Below are positions 37,755 to 45,191 of a DNA stretch of 64,000 nucleotides, in pieces (position 1 is the stretch's first letter; each line of letters opens with the position of its first letter). Source of the DNA: Gammaproteobacteria bacterium (GTDB lineage Bacteria; Pseudomonadota; Gammaproteobacteria; Steroidobacterales; GCA-2729495). The notes beneath the pieces are model-generated. The model ran no database searches and had not been told where the DNA came from. It saw nothing but the letters and a program-made list of their open reading frames with translations. Location: contig CP054183.1 of assembly GCA_015709695.1 (NCBI GenBank), positions 1,724,992 through 1,788,991 of the forward strand, given 5' to 3'. The translations under genes were made by a program, and so were the position numbers.

Positions 37755-40247
37755 ATGAAACGCATCGAGGCAAGCATGACCCTGCTGCAGCTGTTCCCGG
37801 CCCTGCGTCGCGCGCTGCTGGCCGCCTCCGCCGCCGTGCTGCTTGCCGCCTGCGGCGGCGGCGGCGCCGACGTGGTGGGCAAGCCGAACCTCTCAGGCGG
37901 CAATCCGGGCGTGTCCTCCTACGGCGGTCCGCCACCGCAGACCAGCGATATCCAGGCCTTCATGTCGGCGCTGTGGGCCAACGTGCGCGAAGGCACGCCG
38001 GCCGATTGCGGCTCCTGCCACGAGGCGGGCGGCCAGGCGCCGCAGTTCGCGCGCGAGGACAACGTCAACCTCGCCTACGAGGCGGCCAACACCGTGGTGA
38101 ACCGCAGCGACCCGCCCTCCTCGCAGCTGGCGCAGAAGGTGGCCGGTGGCCACCACTGCTGGCTCGGCAGCGATGGCGCGAGCCTGGGCGCCTGCTCCGA
38201 CATCATCGCCCAGTGGATCGAGAACTGGGCCAACCCGAGCGGCGCGGTGGGCAGCCGGCAGATCAACATCCAGCCGCCGGTGATCAAGGATGTGGGCCAG
38301 AGCCGTGCCTTCCCGGCCGACCCGACGCTGTTCCAGACGCTGCTCTACGAGCCAATCCTCACCGAGTACTGCGCGGCCTGCCACAGCTCCACGGCACGCA
38401 CGCCCGAGCAGCCGTTCTTCGCCGACCCGGACCTGGCGGCGGCCTACGCGGCGGCGAAGGCGAAGATCAACCTCGACCACCCCGACCAGTCGCGCCTGGT
38501 GGTGCGCCTGCGCGACGAGTTCCACAACTGCTGGAGCGACTGCGCGGCCAACTCCGCCGAGATGCAGGCGGCCATCGAAGCCTTCGCCGCCCAGGTGCCG
38601 GTAACCGGCGTGGCCGCCAACCTCGTGGTGAGCAAGGCGCTGAAGCTCACCGACGGCACGGTGGCCAGCGGCGGCAACCGCTACGAGGCCAGCCAGATCG
38701 CCCTCTGGGAATTCAAGGAGGGCTCGGGCACCACCGCCTTCGACACCAGCGGTGTCAACCCGGCGATCAACCTGACGCTGTCCGGCGAGATCAGCTGGGT
38801 CGGCGGCTGGGGCATCAGCGTCAAGTCCGGCAAGGCCCAGGGCTCGACCACCGCCAGCCGCAAGCTGCGCGACCTGATCGGCGCCACCGGCGAGTACTCC
38901 ATCGAAGCCTGGGTCGCCCCGGGCAACGTCACCCAGGAGGACGCGCGCATCGTCAGCTACTCGGCCGGCACCACGGCGCGCAACTTCACCCTCGGCCAGA
39001 CGCTCTACAACTACGACTTCCTCAACCGCAACGCGCTCAGCGACGGCAACGGCGAGCCGCGCCTGTCCACGGCCGACGCCGCGCGTCGCCTGCAGGCGAC
39101 GCTGCAGCACGTGGTGGTGACCTACGACCAGGTCAACGGCCGGCGCATCTACGTCAACGGCGAGTACACCGGCGACGCAGACCCGCTGGGCGGCGACAAC
39201 CTCAACGACTGGGACGACACCTTCGCCTTCGTGCTCGGCAACGAGGTCTCCGGCGACCGCCAGTGGAAGGGCGTGCTGCGCATGGTGGCCATCCACAACC
39301 GCGCGCTGACCCAGGCCCAGGTGCAGCAGAACCTCGCGGTCGGCGTCGGCGAGAAGTACTTCCTGCTGTTCTCGGTGGCCAGCCAGGTCAACGTGCCGGA
39401 TGCCTACGTCATGTTCGAGGTGGCGCGCTTCGACACCTACAGCTACCTGTTCCAGAAGCCGTTGTTCATCGTGCTCTCGGATTCGCCGCCGACGCTGAAC
39501 GTCCCGGTGAAGGCCATGCGCATCGGCGTCAATGGCGTCGAGTCCCAGGTGGGCCAGGCCTACGTCAACCTCGACACCACCATCGGCGCATCCGGGCAGT
39601 CGCTCGGCGGCGTGGGCACGGTGATCCCGCTCAACCTCGGACCGGATGGCGACGAGTTCTTCCTCACTTTCGAGGTCCTCGGCACCCATACCGACGTGCG
39701 CACCGAGCCGGCCGTGCTGGTGCCCCCGCCGCCGCCGGATGGCCCGCCGCAACCGGACATCGGCGTGCGCATATTCGACGAGATCAACGCCACCATGTCG
39801 CAGGTGACGGGCGTGAGCACGCAGGCGACCGGCGTCAAGCAGACCTTCACGACCATCAAGCAGCAGCTGCCCGCCGTCGAGAGCATCGAGGGCTTCCTCT
39901 CGGCGCACCAGGTGGGCGTGGCGCAGCTCGCCATCGAGTACTGCAACGCGCTGGTGGACAGCGTGCCGCTGCGTACCGCCTTCTTCCCGGGCTTCAACTT
40001 CGCCCTGCCCGCCAGCCAGGCCTTCGACACCGCGGGCGAGCGCGACCTGGTGCTGGATCCGCTGGTGGCGAAGGTGCTCAACAGCAACCTGGCCTCGCAG
40101 CCTTCGGTGGAGATGAAGACGGAACTCGACAATCTCATGGACCGGCTCACGGCCTGCGGCGGCAGCTGCGCCGCGGACCGCACCCCCGTGGTGGTCAAGG
40201 CCAGCTGTGCCGCCGCGCTCGGCAGCGCCGGCATGCTGGTGCAGTAG
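37755..40247 (+). CDS. Lipoprotein with two cytochrome-like repeats and a LamG domain
   Basis: An 830-aa lipoprotein (lipobox LLAACG, Cys33). Two similar units follow: CGSCH (85-89) with HHCW (133-136) and Cys147; CAACH (206-210) with HNCW (257-260) and Cys263. Each has CXXCH, an alanine-rich helix and an H-x-CW-x-C element, so this is an internal duplication. Residues about 316-500 form a LamG/concanavalin-A-like domain (IALWEFKEGSGTTAFDTSGV, EYSIEAWVAPGNVTQEDARI, GRRIYVNGEYTG). The C-terminus is helical with GFLSAHQVGVAQLAIEYC. It likely binds polysaccharide at the cell surface and carries hemes. Confidence 0.8.
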   Translation: MKRIEASMTLLQLFPALRRALLAASAAVLLAACGGGGADVVGKPNLSGGNPGVSSYGGPPPQTSDIQAFMSALWANVREGTPADCGSCHEAGGQAPQFAREDNVNLAYEAANTVVNRSDPPSSQLAQKVAGGHHCWLGSDGASLGACSDIIAQWIENWANPSGAVGSRQINIQPPVIKDVGQSRAFPADPTLFQTLLYEPILTEYCAACHSSTARTPEQPFFADPDLAAAYAAAKAKINLDHPDQSRLVVRLRDEFHNCWSDCAANSAEMQAAIEAFAAQVPVTGVAANLVVSKALKLTDGTVASGGNRYEASQIALWEFKEGSGTTAFDTSGVNPAINLTLSGEISWVGGWGISVKSGKAQGSTTASRKLRDLIGATGEYSIEAWVAPGNVTQEDARIVSYSAGTTARNFTLGQTLYNYDFLNRNALSDGNGEPRLSTADAARRLQATLQHVVVTYDQVNGRRIYVNGEYTGDADPLGGDNLNDWDDTFAFVLGNEVSGDRQWKGVLRMVAIHNRALTQAQVQQNLAVGVGEKYFLLFSVASQVNVPDAYVMFEVARFDTYSYLFQKPLFIVLSDSPPTLNVPVKAMRIGVNGVESQVGQAYVNLDTTIGASGQSLGGVGTVIPLNLGPDGDEFFLTFEVLGTHTDVRTEPAVLVPPPPPDGPPQPDIGVRIFDEINATMSQVTGVSTQATGVKQTFTTIKQQLPAVESIEGFLSAHQVGVAQLAIEYCNALVDSVPLRTAFFPGFNFALPASQAFDTAGERDLVLDPLVAKVLNSNLASQPSVEMKTELDNLMDRLTACGGSCAADRTPVVVKASCAAALGSAGMLVQ

Positions 40248-40267
40248 GACGGAACGAGGCACAAGTC

Positions 40268-41839
40268 ATGACGCGCAATCGCAAGGGATTCGGCCTGGAC
40301 CAGCCACTGCGGCACCCGGATCATCGCCGCCCGGTGAGCCGGCGGGAGTTCATCGCCCAGGGCTTCGCCAGGGGTGGCGCCGTGGTGGCCGGGGCTTCGC
40401 TGTTCAGCCTGTTCGCCGACCCGAGGGCGGCCCATGCCGCGCTCTCGCCGGATATCCAGGCACTGCTCGGTCCCTGTGGCATCTCCAACCTCGGCGCCGG
40501 CAAGATCCCCTTCATCTGCTTCGACCTGGCGGGCGGCGCCAATATCGCCGGCTCCAGCGTGCTGGTCGGCCAGCAGGGCGGCCAGCAGGACTTCCTCACC
40601 ACCGCGGGCTACGGCAAGCTCGGCCTGCCCGGTGACATGACCCCGGCGGCGCCCGGCTTCATCGACACGACGCTCGGCCTCGCCTTCCACAGCGACAGCT
40701 CGTTCCTGCGCGGCATGAAGACCCGCCTCTCGGCCGGCACCATGGCCGCGATCAACGGCGCTGTGATCCCGGCGCGCTCGGAGAACGACACCGGCAACAA
40801 TCCGCACAACCCGATGTATGCCATCTGGCGCGCGGGCGCGGATGGCGAGCTGCTGACCCTGATCGGCTCGCAGAGCTCGGATTCCGGCGGCAACTCCATG
40901 GCCCCCGCCGCCACCATGGATGTCTCGGTGCGCCCGACCAAGGTGGACCGCACCAGCGACGTCACCGGCCTGGTGGACACCGGCAAGCTGGTGGGACTGC
41001 TCAACCAGGACGACGCGGTGGCGGTGATGGAGTCCATCGAGCGCATCAGCCACAGCAAGCTCGGCCGTGTGGACACCAAGGTCAGCGCCGATGCGGTCAT
41101 CAAGGACCTGGTGCGCTGCGGCTACGTCAAGTCGGCATCGATCACCGACCGCTACGGCAACCCCTCGGCGCTGAACCCGGAGCTGGATGCGCAGATCAAG
41201 GGCGCCACCGGCATCTTCAGCGATGCGGAGTTCGATGGCGACGGCGAGTTCCGCAAGACCGCCGCGGTGATGAAGATGGTCGTCAACGGCTACGCCGGTG
41301 CCGGCACCATCACCATGGGCGGCTTCGACTACCACACCGGCGACCGCTCCACCGGCGAGCTGCGCGACTTCCGTGCCGGCGCCTGCATGGGCGCCTGCCT
41401 GGAGTACGCGGCACGCGTCGGCGTGCCGCTGATGCTCTACGTGTTCAGCGACGGCTCGGTGAACTCCAGCGGCATGCTCGACAACTCGCCGAATGGCCGC
41501 GGCAAGGGCGTGTGGACCGGCGACGACCAGAACACCGCCGCGAGCTTCTTCCTGGTCTACAACCCGGGCGGCCGCCCCACGCTCTTCACCGGCGACGGCC
41601 GGCCGGCGGAGCGCCACCAGCAGCTCGGCTGGTTCCGCGCCGACGGCTCCGTGGAGACCGCCGGCACACCGGCCGCCAACAATGTGAACCTGCTGGTGGA
41701 GACCGTGGCGCTCAACTACATGGCCCTGCACGGCGAGCAGGCGCAGTTCGCCAGCAAGTTCCCCATGCACGGCCTCGGCCCGCCGTCGCTGCGCGATTCA
41801 CTGATGGCCTTCAATCCCATCGTCAACGGGACGATCTAG
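40268..41839 (+). CDS. Tat-exported protein, DUF1501-like
   Basis: A 523-aa protein with a twin-arginine signal (SRREFIAQGFARGGAVVAGA, Arg25/26). Exported folded, as expected of cofactor proteins. Motifs: FICFDLAGGANIAGSSVLVG, GGFDYHTGDRSTGELRDFRA, LMLYVFSDGSVNSSG. The second group resembles DUF1501 (alkaline-phosphatase superfamily-like) proteins, which often pair with DUF1800 or DUF1592 cytochromes. Third gene of the rightward operon (20-bp gap). Substrate unknown; confidence in the family name is moderate. Confidence 0.72.
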   Translation: MTRNRKGFGLDQPLRHPDHRRPVSRREFIAQGFARGGAVVAGASLFSLFADPRAAHAALSPDIQALLGPCGISNLGAGKIPFICFDLAGGANIAGSSVLVGQQGGQQDFLTTAGYGKLGLPGDMTPAAPGFIDTTLGLAFHSDSSFLRGMKTRLSAGTMAAINGAVIPARSENDTGNNPHNPMYAIWRAGADGELLTLIGSQSSDSGGNSMAPAATMDVSVRPTKVDRTSDVTGLVDTGKLVGLLNQDDAVAVMESIERISHSKLGRVDTKVSADAVIKDLVRCGYVKSASITDRYGNPSALNPELDAQIKGATGIFSDAEFDGDGEFRKTAAVMKMVVNGYAGAGTITMGGFDYHTGDRSTGELRDFRAGACMGACLEYAARVGVPLMLYVFSDGSVNSSGMLDNSPNGRGKGVWTGDDQNTAASFFLVYNPGGRPTLFTGDGRPAERHQQLGWFRADGSVETAGTPAANNVNLLVETVALNYMALHGEQAQFASKFPMHGLGPPSLRDSLMAFNPIVNGTI

Positions 41840-41914
41840 GCCGCACGGCGCCGATCCAGGCAGCTTCTCCACCCCCTGCACGATGAACGGCAGGGGACGC
41901 CACCCTCCTGTAGC

Positions 41915-43009
41915 ATGGCAGCGACCATGCGCATCGGCATCGAAGTCACCACGGCCTGCCTGCGGGAGCCCACCGGGGTCGCCCATTACGCGCGCTTCCT
42001 GAGCGAAGCGCTCGCCGCGACCTTTCCCGACGACCACCTGGAGCTGCTGGTCCGGCTCTCGCGCTGGCGCCGCCGCGCCTGGCTGCCGAATCCCGCGCAG
42101 CTGCCCGTGCGCAGCTATCACGGCCCCTGGCTGCGCTCGCCCTGGCTGCGCCCCGAGGTGGTGCACGGCACCGAGGCCTGGCTGCCCGCCTGGAAGGAGC
42201 CGGCCGGCGTCGTGACGGTGCACGACCTTGCCGCCCTGCGGGTCGCCGAGGACTGGTTCGCCCCGGCCGCTTTCCGCGCGCGCAAGCAGCGCGCCTACGA
42301 AGAGCTGCGGGAGACGGCCGACCTCGTCATTGCACCGAGCGAGGTGACCCGCCGCGACCTGCTCGAGCTGTTCGGCTACGACCCGCAGCGCGTGCGTGTC
42401 ATTCCCCATGGCATCGAGGAGCGCTTCCGCCACGACGCAGCGGCCGATCCCGCGGTGGCGGCACGCCATGGCCTGGCGGCCGGCTTCGTGCTGTTCGTCG
42501 GTCGCGTGTCCACGCGCAAGAACGTTGCGCGCATGGTCGAGGCCTTCGCCCGGTCAGCCGCGGCGCGCGGGCGCATGCTGGCGCTGGCCGGACCCATGGC
42601 GCTCGGCGGCGAGACGGTAATGGAGGCCGTCACCCGGCTTGGCCTGGAGAGCCGGGTGCGACTGCTCGGCTTCTGCAGCGACGCGGAGATCGAGGCGCTG
42701 TACCGCTCGGCGGCCGCACTGCTGTTCCCGACCTATTACGAGGGCTTCGGGCTGCCGATTCTCGAAGCCATGGCCTGCGGCCTGCCGGTGGTGGCGGGCA
42801 GTCTCGGCGCAGCCCCGGAAGTGGCAGCGGGTCATGCCGAGATCGCCGATCCCATGGATGTCGACGACATGGCGGCGGCACTGGATCGGGCGCTGGACAT
42901 GGGCGCCGCCCGGCGCGCCGCGGCGGCCAGCCATGCACGCGGCTTCAGCTGGGAAAAGTCCGCGCAGGCCACCCGCGCCGCCTACGCCGAGGCCGCGACG
43001 CGCGGCTGA
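41915..43009 (+). CDS. Glycosyltransferase family 4 (GT-B)
   Basis: A 364-aa enzyme. N-terminal Rossmann domain with IGIEVTTACLREPTGVAHYA, then the GT4 core: VLFVGRVSTRKNVARMVEAF, ALYRSAAALLFPTYYEGFGL and the E-x7-E motif E276...E284 (EGFGLPILEAMACGLPVV). GT4 enzymes transfer sugars from NDP-sugars with retention. ATG 41927 (MRIGIEV) is an equally likely start. It sits beside a methyltransferase that runs the other way; a surface-glycan role is plausible but unproved. Confidence 0.88.
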   Translation: MAATMRIGIEVTTACLREPTGVAHYARFLSEALAATFPDDHLELLVRLSRWRRRAWLPNPAQLPVRSYHGPWLRSPWLRPEVVHGTEAWLPAWKEPAGVVTVHDLAALRVAEDWFAPAAFRARKQRAYEELRETADLVIAPSEVTRRDLLELFGYDPQRVRVIPHGIEERFRHDAAADPAVAARHGLAAGFVLFVGRVSTRKNVARMVEAFARSAAARGRMLALAGPMALGGETVMEAVTRLGLESRVRLLGFCSDAEIEALYRSAAALLFPTYYEGFGLPILEAMACGLPVVAGSLGAAPEVAAGHAEIADPMDVDDMAAALDRALDMGAARRAAAASHARGFSWEKSAQATRAAYAEAATRG

Positions 43010-43017
43010 GCCGCCGT

Positions 43018-43824
43018 TCAGGCGAGCCGTGCCAGCGCCCGCGCCTTGGTGCCGACGGCAACGCGATTGAGGAACCAGTTGGCCAGCGGCTTCTTCGAGT
43101 AGGTCTCCCAGCGCAGCAGCTCGAAGCCGCTGCGCCGGCAGAGTTCGCCGAAGGCGCGGCGCGAGTACTCGTTGCAGTGGCCGGCGACGAAATCCGGCGG
43201 GAAGCGCCGCCGGTGCAGCCCGGCGCCCTCGGCGAAGCGCCGCCAGCGCTTCGACAGCGCCTCGACATTGGGCATCTCGGCGAGGAAATACCCGCCCGGG
43301 CGCAGCAGGGCGCGGATGCGCGCCATGGCGCCGAGCCCATCGGGCAAGTGCTCCAGCACATGGCGCAGGCAGACGATGTCGTATGCCCCGGCATCGTCCG
43401 GTGCCGGATCGCTGGCGAGGAAATCCCCCACCATCACCTCTACGCCGAGCTTGTCCTGCACGAAGGCCGCCATGGCGGGCGAGAGCTCCAGGCCCTTGAC
43501 CTGCCAGCCCGCTCGCTGCGCCAGGTACAGCAGGCGGCCGGTGCCGCAGCCGATGTCCAGCAGCCGCCCTGGGCCGGGCAGCTGGCGCTGGATGAAGGCC
43601 CAGGACTGGTCCTTGTCGAGGTTCCTGGGGGCCCGGTCGTCGGTCGGGTCGATGAACTCGAGGGTGTACTGTTCCTGGTCAAGCCCCGTCGCGAGGTCGT
43701 AGTTGACCAGCGCGCAGTCGGGGCAGCGGTAATAGCGGAACCGCCCGTCGTTGCCGAGGGAGAAATAAAAGTACAGGTTGCGCCCGCCACAGAGGCGGCA
43801 CGGAAAGGTCGCCTCGCCGGTCAT
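43018..43824 (-). CDS. SAM-dependent methyltransferase with N-terminal zinc ribbon
   Basis: A 268-aa protein. Two CXXC pairs at the N-terminus (Cys9/Cys12 in FPCRLCGG and Cys34/Cys37 in YRCPDCAL) form a zinc ribbon. The class I methyltransferase motif I is LLDIGCGTGRLL, followed by LRHVLEHLPDGLGAMARI. It resembles methyltransferases of sugar or glycan biosynthesis. ATG 43824 was preferred because AGGA lies 8 nt upstream; ATG 43833 also exists. It converges on the GT4 gene, 8 bp between the stops. Confidence 0.85.
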   Translation of the reverse strand: MTGEATFPCRLCGGRNLYFYFSLGNDGRFRYYRCPDCALVNYDLATGLDQEQYTLEFIDPTDDRAPRNLDKDQSWAFIQRQLPGPGRLLDIGCGTGRLLYLAQRAGWQVKGLELSPAMAAFVQDKLGVEVMVGDFLASDPAPDDAGAYDIVCLRHVLEHLPDGLGAMARIRALLRPGGYFLAEMPNVEALSKRWRRFAEGAGLHRRRFPPDFVAGHCNEYSRRAFGELCRRSGFELLRWETYSKKPLANWFLNRVAVGTKARALARLA

Positions 43825-44053
43825 GCGCGGCATCCTAGAGGGCCCAACCGGGGGTCGCAATCGCCCGGGTGCGTCCCGCCGGGCCGGCGGGCCTCGCCAG
43901 CGTCAACCCAAGCCTGACAGGGGTCTATCCTCCTCCGCTCACCTCGATTAAAAAGACTCTTTCCTAACGGCATGATTTGCAGTAAATTAAGGCCAACGCT
44001 CGGAAGGTCTCGTCAAGAAGGTCCGCGAGCTCCCAAACCAGGAGGGAACGACC

Positions 44054-44857
44054 ATGACGAGACTGACTGCCATTCTGCTTGCCCTGGCCTGCGCCGCTGC
44101 CAGCAGCGCCGCCACGGCCTCCGAGCTCGACTACCGGGTGGATACCGCCACCCAGATCCTGCAGGACCTCAAACGCATCCCGGAGAACGCCGTGCCCCCG
44201 GCCCTGCTCAGCCGGGCCTACGCGGTGGCCGTGATCCCCGGCGTGCTCAAGGGCGGCTTCGTCCTCGGCGGCACCTACGGGCGCGGCATCGTCGTCGCAC
44301 GCCGCGCCGACGGCCAGTGGAGCAACCCGGCCTTCGTGCAGCTGGCCGGCGGCAGCATCGGCTTCCAGGCCGGGCTGCAATCCACGGACCTGGTGCTGGT
44401 ATTCAAGAGCCAGCGCGCCCTGGACGGCCTGTCCAGCGGCAAGATCACCCTCGGCGGGGATGCCTCCATCGCCGCCGGCCCGGTGGGCCGCCAGGCCAGC
44501 GCCGCGACCGACCTGCAGATGCAGAGCGAGATCTACTCCTACGCGCGCAGCCGCGGCTTCTTCGCCGGCGTCTCCCTGGACGGCAGCGTGCTGTCCATGG
44601 ACAGCGACGCCAACGGCGAGTACTACCAGGGCGAGCGCAGCGCCGCGAAGATCCTCACCGACACCAGCATTCCCGCACAGGCCTCCGGCCGCCGCTTCAT
44701 CGACACCCTGGCGGCCATCGCCCCGGCGCTGCCGGGCCAGGGCGCCAGCCGTGCAGCGGCTGCGGACCCGGAGATGACCACCCCGGCCCCGAGCGGTGCG
44801 CGCACCTTCGGTGTCGAGGACGGCAGCGCCGCCCCGGCCGAAGGTGGCGTCTTCTAG
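44054..44857 (+). CDS. SYLF-domain lipid-binding protein
   Basis: A 267-aa secreted protein with a signal peptide (LALACAAASSAATA) and the SYLF (Ysc84-type) domain: RAYAVAVIPGVLKGGFVLGG, WSNPAFVQLAGGSIGFQAG, DLVLVFKSQRALDGLSSGK, IYSYARSRGFFAGVSLDGSV. SYLF domains bind phospholipids. A strong AGGAGGGA ribosome site is at 44041-44048. A Pro/Ala-rich tail follows the domain. The gene is followed by a clear terminator. Confidence 0.9.
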   Translation: MTRLTAILLALACAAASSAATASELDYRVDTATQILQDLKRIPENAVPPALLSRAYAVAVIPGVLKGGFVLGGTYGRGIVVARRADGQWSNPAFVQLAGGSIGFQAGLQSTDLVLVFKSQRALDGLSSGKITLGGDASIAAGPVGRQASAATDLQMQSEIYSYARSRGFFAGVSLDGSVLSMDSDANGEYYQGERSAAKILTDTSIPAQASGRRFIDTLAAIAPALPGQGASRAAAADPEMTTPAPSGARTFGVEDGSAAPAEGGVF

Positions 44858-44885
44858 CCCGCCCCGGCGACGATTCCTCCGCATT

Positions 44886-44921
44886 GCGGCCCGTTGCTTC
44901 AAGCCCGGGCCGCTTTTTTTT
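44886..44921 (+). terminator. Rho-independent terminator of the SYLF gene
   Basis: GCGGCCCG (44886-44893) pairs with CGGGCCGC (44906-44913) around a 12-nt loop and is followed by eight T (44914-44921). It directly abuts the left end of the mobile-element remnant. Confidence 0.9.
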
Positions 44922-45131
44922 GGTTCATCGCGCAACTCCGGGGAAGGCCGCCCGGATCTTGAGGAAGAAGTACTCCTGGTCGCGGAAGCCGTAGGCCATC
45001 CGCTCGATGACCTTGATGCGGTTGTTGATGCCCTCGACGAGGGTGGTCGATGACTTCCCGTTCCATCCCGGCTCTCCCGCTGCCCTGGAGAGCCGACGAC
45101 AGGCCATTACCCCGCCAGCCTGCGATGAACC
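44922..45131 (-). mobile_element. ISL3-family element, internally deleted to 210 bp
   Basis: GGTTCATCGC (44922-44931) and GCGATGAACC (45122-45131) are perfect inverted ends; including neighbouring T and A runs the symmetry is 15 bp. Between them the minus strand encodes the last 38-40 residues of an ISL3-type transposase, LVEGINNRIKVIERMAYGFR, then DQEYFFLKIRAAFPG to a stop at 44925. The catalytic DDE part is gone, so this is a non-autonomous, MITE-like relic that kept both ends. No convincing target duplication was seen. Confidence 0.75.
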
Positions 45132-45163
45132 AAAAAGAAGGGCGGGCACAATGCCCGCCCTTC
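45132..45163 (-). terminator. Rho-independent terminator of the TonB-dependent receptor gene
   Basis: On the minus strand GAAGGGCGGGCA and TGCCCGCCCTTC form a 12-bp stem with a short TTG-centred loop, followed by five T (45136-45132). It lies 28 bp after the stop of the receptor gene. Confidence 0.88.
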
Positions 45164-45191
45164 GACTTGTCGATGCCGTTCCTGCCTCGTT

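Noticed and set aside
37893-41770. Long minus-strand frames of 789 and 736 aa
   Set aside because: They are antisense to the LamG/heme lipoprotein and Tat protein, which have signal peptides, CXXCH motifs and coupled spacing.
44914-45139. Target-site duplication around the ISL3 relic
   Set aside because: The flanks are T8 on the left and AAAAAGAA on the right; they are inverted rather than direct, so no duplication is shown.
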